A stretch of 38,503 bases of DNA from ANME-2 cluster archaeon (lineage in GTDB: Archaea; Halobacteriota; Methanosarcinia; Methanosarcinales; Methanocomedenaceae): NCBI GenBank assembly GCA_014237145.1, contig JAAXOC010000015.1:1-38503 (forward strand), in the 5' to 3' direction. A model generated the notes under the pieces. That model did not search any database, had not been told where the DNA came from, and was given only the letters and a program-made list of their open reading frames with translations. The translations under genes and the position numbers were made by a program. This document shows, in pieces, positions 23,744 to 31,800 of this stretch. The stretch's first letter is position 1. Every line of letters starts with the position of its first letter.

Positions 23744-24967
23744 TTGAAAGTGAATATAGTAGTCCCATCATATTGGGCAAGGGTAAGTGAGTACGGGTGG
23801 AGACATGGTGATGCTGTGTATGACCATCCTACACCTATGGATAATGATGGCACATTGCCCAGGATGCTGCAAAGCCTGGATGTGCTGGAAGATAAGGATT
23901 TTAAGTTGGTAATAATTGCGGTTGCCACTACAGGGGATATTGAAGAAGAGGTGGAGAAGAAGGTTGCCGGAATCATCGGAAAGGCTTCTGACAGCACGGA
24001 TATTGATGTCCTGATGTTCGGTGCATCCCAGCTTAAGCAGGTGCACGAATTGATGCTTAAAATGGGAGGGGGAGAGTACATATCTTTACTTGAATTAAAG
24101 GGATATTCAAATGTAAGGAACCTGTGCTTATTTGTGTCGCATGTACTTGGTTCACAAGCAGCGGTGCTTATTGATGATGACGAGGTTTTCGAGGATCAGG
24201 GATTTATGGGGAAGGCAAAAGAATTTATTGGCAAAGAAATTTCAGGAAGGACAGTCAATGGGGTGGCCGGGTATTATCTACGGGCTGATGGTGACTATCA
24301 TGCAAAAATCGAGTCTGATCCGTGGATGAAGTACTGGGATAAAAATGAAAGGATGAATGAGGCCTTTGATGACATTATCGGGATCGGACCCAGGTTGAAG
24401 GAGACCCCTTTTGTATTTGGCGGGAATATGGTGATACACTCGGACCTTTTTACTGTTGTGCCTTTTGACCCAGGGATTACCAGGGGTGAGGATATTGATT
24501 ACCTGATAAATGCCAGGATGTTCGGGTTTTCTTTATTCCTGGACAACCAGTTATCTATTAAACACCTTCCACCGCCAAAGTCCCATCCGCTCTGGATGCG
24601 ATTAAAGGAGGATATTTACAGGTTTGTTTTTGAGAGAGAAAAGATAAACTCCCAGGAAGGAAGGTCTGAAATGACATTGGTCAGTCCCGTGGACCTTGGT
24701 TCTTATCCTGGCCGGTTCCTGGAACCAGACCTTGATGAGAAAATCGAAGGGTCATGCAATTTGTTATCTGGTATGTATCTTAAAAATGGTGATACGGTTG
24801 GTAGTGAAGAGTCATTGAGGAATATCGAACTGGCCAGGACCGATGCAGTGCCTGTATCCAATCCTTTCCAGGACCTGTGTGAGTTACAGGAACGCTGGAA
24901 GGGGCTGATGGAGTTTACGGCCAGGGAAGGGGTGCGCTCCGGGCTTAGGAAGATTATTGAAGGATAG
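23744..24967 (+). CDS. Glycosyltransferase-like protein (GT-A fold)
   Basis: A 407-residue protein starting MKVNIVVPSYWARVSEYGWR, typical of GT2-like enzymes. A DxD-type metal and sugar-nucleotide motif lies at VLIDDDEVFED (DDD about 144-146), and a second acidic site at ITRGEDIDYLINARMFG. No membrane spans. TTG at 23744 is chosen because AGGGAG lies 7 bases upstream; another TTG at 23726 would add six residues. Probably transfers a sugar to a cell-surface or cytosolic acceptor; substrate unknown. It is 24 bases after pmbA, same strand. Confidence 0.75.
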   Translation: MKVNIVVPSYWARVSEYGWRHGDAVYDHPTPMDNDGTLPRMLQSLDVLEDKDFKLVIIAVATTGDIEEEVEKKVAGIIGKASDSTDIDVLMFGASQLKQVHELMLKMGGGEYISLLELKGYSNVRNLCLFVSHVLGSQAAVLIDDDEVFEDQGFMGKAKEFIGKEISGRTVNGVAGYYLRADGDYHAKIESDPWMKYWDKNERMNEAFDDIIGIGPRLKETPFVFGGNMVIHSDLFTVVPFDPGITRGEDIDYLINARMFGFSLFLDNQLSIKHLPPPKSHPLWMRLKEDIYRFVFEREKINSQEGRSEMTLVSPVDLGSYPGRFLEPDLDEKIEGSCNLLSGMYLKNGDTVGSEESLRNIELARTDAVPVSNPFQDLCELQERWKGLMEFTAREGVRSGLRKIIEG

Positions 24968-24988
24968 AAAGGGTAACGGGAGAAATGT

Positions 24989-25299
24989 ATGGGACACGAT
25001 GCCATACTGTAGGTAAGGGCAGACAGGGAGATAACCGGGGATGAGGCCAGGTCGGTAACAAACATTATCGAGAAATACTGTGGCGGCGCAGACTATGAGT
25101 TTCTTGATGTTAAGCGGGGGATTGATGTCTATATCACCAACGTGGCGAGTGCCAGGCATGCGGCGGCCAGGATCATGAAGGTGCTGGGGGGCAGCAGGAA
25201 GGAGAGTTCAAAGTACTTGAGGGGGGTCAGGTGTTGTACCAGTTCACGATACGGGTGAAGCTGCCGCAGGAGGCTTCGGGGGCGAGGTATGGGTTTTGA
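24989..25299 (+). pseudogene. NMD3-like gene, C-terminal part, copy 1
   Basis: The reading ADREITGDEARSVTNIIEKY, DYEFLDVKRGIDVYITNVAS, ARHAAARIMKVLGGSRKESS and, after a frameshift, VLYQFTIRVKLPQEASG matches the C-terminal half of archaeal NMD3-related proteins, as I recognise the family. A TAG interrupts near the start (CTG-TAG-GTA), the frame breaks near 25210, and the zinc-finger N-terminus is missing. A decayed gene downstream of the glycosyltransferase. Confidence 0.6.
25163..25299 (+). repeat. NMD3 3'-end direct repeat, copy 1
   Basis: This segment recurs at 25970-26078 with a deletion of about 30 bases. The last 57 bases (CGATACGGGTGAA through GGGTTTTGA) differ at only about one position. 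A third, shorter copy is at 27985-28037. Confidence 0.8.
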
Positions 25300-25363
25300 T
25301 TTTCTCTTAATGCCAAATATGTGACGTTTCCATTTTATTAAGCAGATATTTTGGCAAGGATTT

Positions 25364-25849
25364 TCAGGAGGTTTCGTTTTCATCAACTAACAAGAATTTG
25401 ATCAATGAGATTAATCCAGACAATACAGGTGTTAAAATCATTATCATAACCGCGGCTGTGATACCCCAGATCAATGTCCCGGTATAGAATGAGTAAATTA
25501 AAATGAATATTGAAATGATTACTGCCGAAACCAGACTACGTTTGGTGACAATTACTATCTTATTCCCGGTATTGGTATGTGTTTTGTCAAGAATTTTAAA
25601 ATCACTGAATTCAAGGTCACTAAACGTTATTGAGCGAAATAATCCACTATTAAGACGGTTCAGGACCAATATTACTGTTCCGAGTAAAAAAGCCATGAAA
25701 AATAATATTGGAAGTATAACTATGATACCCCAGATCAACGTCCCGGTATAGAATGAGTAGATAATGATTTTAAAAGAAATAATGAATGTTAATGATACAA
25801 GGATTATGGCAATCGTAACAACCAGGTCACGTGCAGTCTTTTCTTTCAA
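25364..25849 (-). CDS. Small membrane protein with two LonB-like YTGTLIWGI spans
   Basis: A 161-residue protein with about four membrane spans and an internal duplication. Each half contains a near-identical motif (IIYSFYTGTLIWGII and LIYSFYTGTLIWGIT, about residues 28-42 and 117-131). The halves are separated by a polar segment (RSITFSDLEFSDFKILDKTH). The same motif forms part of the LonB membrane anchor at 19511, at up to 39/41 bases identical. No catalytic motif. The gene sits alone between two direct repeats of an NMD3 3' end. Function unknown; interaction with LonB is speculative. Confidence 0.7.
   Translation of the reverse strand: MKEKTARDLVVTIAIILVSLTFIISFKIIIYSFYTGTLIWGIIVILPILFFMAFLLGTVILVLNRLNSGLFRSITFSDLEFSDFKILDKTHTNTGNKIVIVTKRSLVSAVIISIFILIYSFYTGTLIWGITAAVMIMILTPVLSGLISLIKFLLVDENETS
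25459..25499 (-). repeat. YTGTLIWGI codon block, C-terminal copy
   Basis: Encodes IYSFYTGTLIWGI in the small membrane protein; 36 of 41 bases match lonB 19511-19551. Confidence 0.8.
25722..25762 (-). repeat. YTGTLIWGI codon block, N-terminal copy
   Basis: Encodes IYSFYTGTLIWGI in the small membrane protein; 39 of 41 bases match lonB 19511-19551. Confidence 0.8.
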
Positions 25850-25969
25850 ATCATTACTCCCAGTATTAATTGGCTGTTTTAATGTTAAATGTTATCCTGC
25901 AATAGATGAAAAACTGGTTTTACAGCACGCGGGATAGTCAGGTCGATACACAACACCATTGTGCGATAC

Positions 25970-26078
25970 TGAAGCGGCCATGATAATGAAGGTGCTGGGG
26001 GGCAGCAGGGTGCTGTACCAGTTTACGATACGGGTGAAACTGCCGCAGGAGGCTTCGGGGGCGAGGTATGGGTTTTGA
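25970..26078 (+). pseudogene. NMD3 3'-end direct repeat, copy 2
   Basis: Reads AAMIMKVLGGSRVLYQFTIR then VKLPQEASGARYGF and a stop: the last 30-odd codons of the NMD3-like gene, in frame, with the KESSKYL region deleted. It ends 15 bases from the end of the convergent hsdM remnant. Confidence 0.65.
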
Positions 26079-26093
26079 TTGGATTTCTTTATT

Positions 26094-26299
26094 TTATTCC
26101 TCTTCCAGTTCCTGGTAAATCGTACTGAACTGCTCAAGGGCAGTCTCCAGGTTCTCGGCAATATCCCGTGCCAGTAGATCCAGGTCTGGCAGGTTCTCGC
26201 CTGCCCCCCCGCAAAGAGCACATTGTCCGGCATCACAATGGCAGCTTTTCCGTTGATCTTTAGCAGAGTCTTTACATGCTGGAGGAAGTTAAGCTCCAA
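26094..26299 (-). pseudogene. hsdM remnant (type I restriction-modification methylase)
   Basis: LNFLQHVKTLLKINGKAAIV followed by MPDNVLFAGG is the segment after the methylase NPPF motif in HsdM. After a one-base frameshift in a run of seven G, the reading becomes AGENLPDLDLLARDIAENLE then TALEQFSTIYQELEEE and a stop, the HsdM C-terminus. About 150 residues between them and the whole N-terminal two-thirds are missing. The frameshift lies in a homopolymer and could be a sequencing error, but the deletion makes it non-functional. Confidence 0.7.
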
Positions 26300-26618
26300 A
26301 CATTATTTTTCCGCTCTTGGCAAATTCGGCTACAGGTGAGGTTTCATTTTCAAATTCCTCTGATGTAAGCGTAACAATGTCCAGTGGGACCATGAATTTT
26401 CGAATTGTTTTTATCTCGGCATCCTTTGTTAAACGGGCTCGCTCAAAAATATCTTTATTCTTAAAGTCATCCGATATTATCAATATATCTACATCACTAT
26501 TATCAGTTGTTTCAGTAGCTTGTGAACCAAATAAAATGATTTTCGAGATATTTAATCCATTCTCTTTCAAACATTGCTCCAAGAATTTAATTGCCTTTTC
26601 AATATTATTTTTATACAT
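26289..26618 (-). CDS. Minimal nucleotidyltransferase (MNT) domain protein
   Basis: A 109-residue protein with the GS-x9-DxD active site (GSQATETTDNSDVD, residues 31-44) and a C-terminal MVPLDIVTLTSEEFE strand. It resembles the antitoxin component of HEPN/MNT modules. No HEPN partner follows: downstream is the hsdM remnant, upstream a PIN-like gene. Either its toxin was lost or it is a solitary enzyme. It overlaps the hsdM remnant by 11 bases, so its last residues may be altered. Confidence 0.75.
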   Translation of the reverse strand: MYKNNIEKAIKFLEQCLKENGLNISKIILFGSQATETTDNSDVDILIISDDFKNKDIFERARLTKDAEIKTIRKFMVPLDIVTLTSEEFENETSPVAEFAKSGKIMFGA

Positions 26619-26644
26619 AAACTCAATTGATACATTTATTGATG

Positions 26645-27028
26645 TTAAAACGATGGCAACAGTGTCTGTTTTCGTGCCACTTCTTTTTTCATCTTCGCAA
26701 TCTTTTTATAATCTTCTTTTTTAACACAAGGTTTATTAGAAAGATATTCCAAAGCCCTTTGGTCATCGATTATTTCCCCATATCCGAGATAGGGATATCT
26801 ATTCTTGAAATGAAATATATCTTCTTCAGGCAAACTGGCCATTATTTCGATATTTCCATGTGCTATATTCGATTTTAAAGGTTCTGAAGTTCTACCATTC
26901 TCTATTTCCTTAAATACACTTCTTGGTATACTTAACTCATATCCCAATTCTATAAATTTATGTAACATATCTGGTTCATTAAGTTCAGTATAAAAAGCTA
27001 TGACTGGGGATGAATCTAAAATTTTCAT
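26645..27028 (-). CDS. PIN-domain-like protein, probably shortened
   Basis: A 127-residue protein starting MKILDSSPVIAFYTELNEPD, the first PIN acidic site (Asp5), with SIPRSVFKEIENG as second element. Near the C-terminus LGYGEI runs directly into IDDQRALEYL. In normal PIN proteins about 20 residues separate these two motifs, so an internal deletion is likely. PIN proteins paired with such antitoxins are RNases. It follows the antitoxin gene after 11 bases on the same strand. Confidence 0.55.
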   Translation of the reverse strand: MKILDSSPVIAFYTELNEPDMLHKFIELGYELSIPRSVFKEIENGRTSEPLKSNIAHGNIEIMASLPEEDIFHFKNRYPYLGYGEIIDDQRALEYLSNKPCVKKEDYKKIAKMKKEVARKQTLLPSF

Positions 27029-27039
27029 AATCAGAGTAC

Positions 27040-27627
27040 CTATGAATATATCTGAATCCCTTTCAGTTTAACTTCTCTAACAAAATCATCAATATTAGTT
27101 CCAGAGATTTCCAGGGCTTTCCCAAAACTAATCTTGCTTTTTGCATAGAGACTTAATGCAATCTTTTTTCGTTTGGGCTGTATTTTTTTAATCTTTATTG
27201 ACTCTTCGGTCATTTCAGGATAAGTAAAATATATGAAACCAAGCAATTCATCTTCGGTCAAATCATTCAGCATATCCTTGAAATCCTCAATCATTTCTTT
27301 TTCTTCAGCAGTGGTATTTTCACGGATTATTATTGCGATTTCCTGACCAAGACCAGTTAATTTTAATTTATTTCCTTCTTTTTCAACAACTCTTGCAGAT
27401 TCAAGCTGTTCTAATTCTTCATCTGCAGTTTCACTATAAGGTCCCATAAAATCAGCTTCAAAATCAGCATCATCTGCAAGTTCTTCATTGTTCTTGCATA
27501 AAAGAAAAAGTTCCTTTTGGTACCAGAGTTTGCCTTTGATTGGCTCAAAATTGTTTGCACTCAGGAGTAACAAAGCGTATTTTTGAGTTTCAGTCAGGTT
27601 TTCAAATATTCGTTTCTTAATATCCAT
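27040..27627 (-). CDS. Antitoxin-like protein with C-terminal UPF0175-type helix
   Basis: A 195-residue soluble protein. The N-terminal part (NLTETQKYALLLLSANNFEP, IKGKLWYQKELFLLCKNNEE, FEADFMGPYSETADEELEQL) looks like a winged-helix domain of the Panacea/SocA style. The C-terminus (KKIALSLYAKSKISFGKALE, ISGTNIDDFVREVKLKGI) matches the UPF0175 antitoxin helix-turn-helix. The frame is open to 27675, but ATG at 27627 has GAGAT upstream. It forms a probable pair with the PIN-like gene 11 bases downstream. Confidence 0.65.
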   Translation of the reverse strand: MDIKKRIFENLTETQKYALLLLSANNFEPIKGKLWYQKELFLLCKNNEELADDADFEADFMGPYSETADEELEQLESARVVEKEGNKLKLTGLGQEIAIIIRENTTAEEKEMIEDFKDMLNDLTEDELLGFIYFTYPEMTEESIKIKKIQPKRKKIALSLYAKSKISFGKALEISGTNIDDFVREVKLKGIQIYS

Positions 27628-27687
27628 TTTCAAATCTCTATTGGTACAGTAATCATATCTTCTTTTGGTAAGCACTGTGAAAGTGTT

Positions 27688-27984
27688 TTATTCCATTGTA
27701 CGCTTTACTTTTCTTTCTACTTTTAGTTTTTCCCTTTGCGCCTTCTCTGCCTTTATCCGCTCCAGCAGCAGCACCATAGGTTCATACTCCCGCCCCTCGG
27801 CCCGCGCCAGCTCACCCTCAGTGGGCACCAGCCTGATCTCGCATGCGGATTTCAGCACTGACTGGCAGTAGCGCTTCAGCTGAGCCTGGGCCGCCTTAAG
27901 CGATTCCATGCCAGCGTCCAGATTGGTGAACAGCTCCTCGATGCGGGCGACGATGCGATGTTGTTCGGCGAGTGGGTGGAGGGC
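27688..27984 (-). pseudogene. hsdS remnant (type I restriction specificity subunit, C-terminus)
   Basis: ALHPLAEQHRIVARIEELFT, then NLDAGMESLKAAQAQLKRYC and RLVPTEGELARAEGREYEP form the standard central/C-terminal coiled region of HsdS. The upstream target-recognition domains are missing; the frame is open from 27984 to the stop at 27688. High G+C sets it apart from the A/T-rich toxin-antitoxin genes next to it. Confidence 0.8.
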
Positions 27985-28037
27985 GGCGGGGTGTTATACC
28001 AGCTTACGATTAGGGTGAAGCTGCCGCAGTAGGCAAC
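27985..28037 (+). repeat. NMD3 3'-end repeat, copy 3 (short, degraded)
   Basis: GTGTTATACCAGCTTACGAT and GGGTGAAGCTGCCGCAGTAG match the end of the NMD3-like gene in copies 1 and 2. It abuts the hsdS remnant directly. Confidence 0.6.
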
Positions 28038-28149
28038 TGGATTATGTATTGATTATTACGGCAGGGTTTTGCCATGAACATGTAAAAAAAGAGAAGCCCC
28101 CTTCCATCCCAAGGCTGGAATGGGAAGTGCTTGAATTTTTGTAAGATCC

Positions 28150-28590
28150 TTACGTCATCCCACCTAAATTCATTACATTACCCTCTTCATCGATCATGGT
28201 CATATTGCCGTCTTTCATGCTCATCTGTGAGACAATATTCTCGTCAGCATCATAATATGTCCATTCGAAAGTCTCGCCGTCCTCTGAAAACAGGTATACC
28301 ATTTTTGCGATCTCATCATCTGTATTTGTTTCAAGGATAGCCTTACACATCTCAACACCGTCGACTGTCTCAGTACCTACGATCTCCATGCTCGACGTCT
28401 CACCAGTCTGCGGATTTGCAGCATCCCACGACATTCCGACCGGGCACCATTCATTTTCAGAGTCATCAGGGACACTGACACTAATATCCACATCACCATC
28501 ACTTGTTGAGATAGTCGTAGAATCCTTTTCTGTACAACCTGCTGCTATTAATGTAAATAACACCAGTAATATAATCAGTTTTTTATACAA
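28150..28590 (-). CDS. Secreted lipoprotein of unknown function
   Basis: A 146-residue protein with a lipoprotein signal peptide: MYKKLIILLVLFTLIAAGC, lipobox with Cys19. The mature part is acidic, starts with a low-complexity Ser/Thr/Asp linker, and has a beta-rich domain with two cysteines (EWCPVGMSWDA and VEMCKAILE) that may form a disulfide. Probably anchored to the outer face of the membrane. No recognised family. Confidence 0.75.
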   Translation of the reverse strand: MYKKLIILLVLFTLIAAGCTEKDSTTISTSDGDVDISVSVPDDSENEWCPVGMSWDAANPQTGETSSMEIVGTETVDGVEMCKAILETNTDDEIAKMVYLFSEDGETFEWTYYDADENIVSQMSMKDGNMTMIDEEGNVMNLGGMT

Positions 28591-28657
28591 TTTATCATAC
28601 CTCCAAAAGCAGGTAAATCTAATATGATTTAAATATAATGGTTTTTATTCTATAAGT

Positions 28658-30061
28658 GTGAAGAAAGGTATAAGGCAAAGGTCAGGTCTTGTTCTAGGCC
28701 CGTTCTTATTTATTTTAATCCTATTTACCGAACCTGAAAGCCTGTCCCCTGCCGCCACAGTTGTAGCAGGCGTCACGATCTGGATGGCTGTATGGTGGAT
28801 AAGCGAGGCCATTCCCATCTCTGCCACGGCACTGCTGCCCATCGTTGTCTTACCTGCATTCGGTGCCATGAAGGTAGGCGATGTAACAGCACAGTACGGA
28901 CACCATATCGTATTCCTCATGTTAGGCGGCTTTTTCATTGCCATTGCCATGGAGAAATGGGACCTGCATAAGCGCATTGCCCTGTTTGTGGTGCACACAA
29001 TAGGCATTGGTCCCAGGCGTATCATTGCAGGCTTTATGGTCGCCACTGCCTTTTTATCTGCCTGGATATCAAATACATCCACTGCCATGGTCATGATGCC
29101 GATCGGAACCGCTGTGATTGCCAGCATATCTGCTAAAAAATCCGACCCGGATTTCAATGTGGCACTGATGCTCTCGATTGCCTATGCAGCATCCATAGGC
29201 GGGATGGCAACACTGGTAGGGACACCGCCCAACCTGATATTCGCAGGCATCTACCAGTCCATGTTCGGGGTGCAGGTAAACTTCTTTGAATGGGCATACT
29301 TCGGGTTTCCCCTGGCGTCTGTCATGCTGGTCATCACCTGGTTCTATCTTACCCATATCGGTTACCGTATCCGGAAAGATGAGATGCCGGGCAGCGGTGA
29401 GGTCATAAAGGCTGAGAGGGCCAGGCAGGGCAAGATTACCAGGGAGGAGAAACATGTGCTTATGGTGTTTGTCCTGGTGGCGGTCTTGTGGATGACCAGG
29501 GGGCTGTTGTGGGGCAAGTACCTGCCCCAGGTCACAGATGCCAGTATCGCTATTACCGGGGCACTGCTGCTGTTTATAATGCCTGCCAGAGAGGAGGCTT
29601 CACTGCTTTCATGGGAGGATACTGAAAAAGTACCATGGGGGGTTGCACTCCTGATGGGTGGTGGGTTCGCTATTGCCAGGGGGTTTGCAGAAACGGGCCT
29701 GGCTGAATGGGTATCCCAGAGTTTTACCTTCCTTGTGGCTATGCCTGTATTCCTGTTGATCCTGGCAACTGTTGTTATTACCAAGATATTCACAGAGATC
29801 ACATCAAATACGGCCACGGCCACTATCCTGATGCCAATTGCCGCGTCCATTGCAGTAACCCTTGGCATCTCCCCGTTCGGGATAATGGCTGCGGTCGCTA
29901 TATCATCGTCCCTGGCTTTCATGATGCCGGTAGCTACTCCACCTAATGCCATTGTGTTCGGATCGGGTTATGTTACTATTCCACAGATGGCAAGGGCCGG
30001 GTTGTGGCTGAATCTGGTTACTGTTGTGATTGTGTCACTGTTTGCGTATTTGATGTTCTGA
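28658..30061 (+). CDS. DASS/SLC13-family Na+-coupled anion transporter
   Basis: A 467-residue protein with about 11 membrane spans. The family's SNT motifs are visible twice (WISNTSTAMVMMPIG near residue 130 and EITSNTATATILMPI near 385). So is the long motif GGMATLVGTPPNLIFAGIYQ (N-terminal half), mirrored by MPVATPPNAIVFGSGYV (C-terminal half). Members import dicarboxylates, sulfate or phosphate with Na+. Substrate cannot be read from sequence. GTG at 28658 is the start. It is divergent from the lipoprotein gene. Confidence 0.92.
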   Translation: MKKGIRQRSGLVLGPFLFILILFTEPESLSPAATVVAGVTIWMAVWWISEAIPISATALLPIVVLPAFGAMKVGDVTAQYGHHIVFLMLGGFFIAIAMEKWDLHKRIALFVVHTIGIGPRRIIAGFMVATAFLSAWISNTSTAMVMMPIGTAVIASISAKKSDPDFNVALMLSIAYAASIGGMATLVGTPPNLIFAGIYQSMFGVQVNFFEWAYFGFPLASVMLVITWFYLTHIGYRIRKDEMPGSGEVIKAERARQGKITREEKHVLMVFVLVAVLWMTRGLLWGKYLPQVTDASIAITGALLLFIMPAREEASLLSWEDTEKVPWGVALLMGGGFAIARGFAETGLAEWVSQSFTFLVAMPVFLLILATVVITKIFTEITSNTATATILMPIAASIAVTLGISPFGIMAAVAISSSLAFMMPVATPPNAIVFGSGYVTIPQMARAGLWLNLVTVVIVSLFAYLMF

Positions 30062-30394
30062 ACCCTAACGGTTGAAAAATTGTCGGTGAAAAAAATTCTT
30101 GCAGTCATGTTTCAGTAACTTTGCGCGCATCAAGTCTTGATTTGTCGATACTACATCAGTAATCCAGCTTAACTTAGAAAGGCACATCTCATTTTAAGTT
30201 AATTTTGCTTTACTTAGACTTGACATAGGGTCATATGAACCTATGTCAAGTTAGAAGTCGAATATTGAAGGTAAGTAAAGGTAGGTTCCTTTTACTTGAT
30301 GAACTGTGTACGTTTATTATTAAATCAATTTTTCTCCAACTGTTTCCCAAATAGTTTTAGTTTAAAAGGAATATAGATTATATCAAGTGATGGT
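30062..30394. other. Intergenic stretch with a large inverted repeat
   Basis: No gene seen. A 34-base near-perfect palindrome (30218-30251) is the main feature. Weaker outer repeats (TTTACTTAGACTT and AAGTAAAGG) extend it. The rest is A/T-rich. Confidence 0.5.
30218..30251. promoter_or_regulatory. 34-bp near-perfect palindrome upstream of the K+ channel gene
   Basis: ACTTGACATAGG and CCTATGTCAAGT (12-base arms) enclose a central TCATATGA, itself palindromic, with only one mismatched pair in 34 bases. It could be a regulator-binding site or an RNA hairpin; it is 144 bases upstream of the channel start. Confidence 0.5.
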
Positions 30395-31423
30395 ATGGCA
30401 CTAAATTGGCATTATTTGTACTTGAAGGAGAAGAGGTCTCCATTTGAAATGGTCGCAATTCGCCTTGTACTTGTAATGACCTTCATTTTAATACTTGCCT
30501 TTATCTTATGGTTTCTTGAAAATTATTTTGATCCGGGTGGAATGCTTGACCATAATGATCCAACAGGCGTGTTTAGCTTTATTGATGCCATATATTTCAC
30601 AATGGTCACGATCACTACAGTGGGCTACGGGGATATCGTGCCAGTCTCACCTCTCGCAAGGATGTTGGATGCTTTTTTTATCACACCCGGGAGGATGTTT
30701 GTGTGGCTGATATTCATTGGAACAGCTTATCAATTCGTATACCAGCAATATAGAGAAGAATGGGAGCTAAAGAAGTTGCATAAAAAACTTAACAATCATA
30801 TTATTATCTGCGGCTATGGCATGACAGGTCAGGCCGTTGTGGACGAACTGCTCAACAAAAAATATGACATAGATCAGTTAGTGGTTATTGACAATAATGA
30901 AGAATTCATACGGTATGCAGCAGACAATAATATTACCGCATTACTTGGCAATGCAAGTAAAGAGAACATACTCAAAAAAGCTGCAATAGAAAAAGCACAA
31001 ACCATAATAATCACAACCGGAAGGGATGATACCAATGTGCTGATAGGTCTTTCAGCAAAGAACCTTAACCCCGACATAACCATTATTTCAAGAGCGAACG
31101 AAATAGAGAACAAAAAATTAGTGCGCCAGAGCGGAGCAGACTACATTATCACACCATCCATAACTGGTGGAAGATTGATGGTCCTGGCGATAAAAAATAA
31201 ACTCTCAACAAAACTCCTTGATGACCTTTTAACATCCAGATACGGTGTTGATGTGAACGAGAGAGAAGTGACAATGGAAGAGATAGGTAAGAAACCAAAA
31301 GATATCCTGAAGATAGTGGTTATAGAGGTAAACAGAGGAGATACGATATACCCGGCTTCAGAACTTGACAATGTAACCCTTGAAAAGGGGGACTGGCTCG
31401 TATTTATCGAAAAAGTGATCTGA
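30395..31423 (+). CDS. Potassium channel with cytoplasmic RCK (TrkA-N) domain
   Basis: A 342-residue MthK/Kch-like channel. Two membrane spans (about 21-42 and 88-112) flank a pore helix and the K+ selectivity filter TTVGYGD (74-80). The cytoplasmic part has a Rossmann RCK domain (IIICGYGMTGQAVVDELL, nucleotide-binding glycines 140-145; VVIDNNEE) and a smaller C-terminal TrkA-C-like domain. Such channels assemble as tetramers gated by Ca2+, nucleotides or pH. Probably sets membrane potential or turgor. It stands alone, with a strong palindrome upstream. Confidence 0.93.
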   Translation: MALNWHYLYLKEKRSPFEMVAIRLVLVMTFILILAFILWFLENYFDPGGMLDHNDPTGVFSFIDAIYFTMVTITTVGYGDIVPVSPLARMLDAFFITPGRMFVWLIFIGTAYQFVYQQYREEWELKKLHKKLNNHIIICGYGMTGQAVVDELLNKKYDIDQLVVIDNNEEFIRYAADNNITALLGNASKENILKKAAIEKAQTIIITTGRDDTNVLIGLSAKNLNPDITIISRANEIENKKLVRQSGADYIITPSITGGRLMVLAIKNKLSTKLLDDLLTSRYGVDVNEREVTMEEIGKKPKDILKIVVIEVNRGDTIYPASELDNVTLEKGDWLVFIEKVI

Positions 31424-31589
31424 AATTTAAATTGATGAAATGTGGAAATAATAGTGGAGAACTGCGTAAATCCGAATATGCACTCCACCCACACACCAAC
31501 TACGTTGCAGGACGTTACCGAAATATCAAATTTCGATCATCATCCTGATGCTCTGTTTTTCCAAAACGGAGTCCTTTGCGTTCAGATCA

Positions 31590-31800
31590 AATTTCTCCAA
31601 AGAAAACTATATTAAGTATACAATGCATACATGTCATACACGACAGAAATAAGCATCTCATCAAGAATACCTTGAAAAATCAGCATCAATAAGAAAACTG
31701 CTCTCTGAAGGAAAATTGACCTTCTTGAAGGCTGCACAAATGTCAGGAATCTCAGTATGGGACCTTGCTGATATTGTCCGGGAAAAAGGTGTGGTCTATG
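31590..31800 (+). pseudogene. Antitoxin gene remnant, duplicate of the gene at 32948
   Basis: This segment copies 32890-33205, including the promoter (CTCCAAAGAAAACTATAT) and the end (AAATGTCAGGAATCTCAGTA, ...GAAAAAGGTGTGGTCT). Two internal pieces are missing. Each deletion lies between short direct repeats still visible in the intact copy (AAGAATCCCT twice, ACTGCTCTC twice). The rest of the frame (31800-31940, YKRIVTGHYIGCRGSRF) is not homologous. Non-functional. Confidence 0.75.

Noticed and set aside
25163-26078. Interpreting the NMD3 repeats as attL/attR of an intact integrative element
   Set aside because: No integrase gene lies between them, the copies differ by a deletion and substitutions, and only one gene is enclosed; kept only as a hypothesis about past events.
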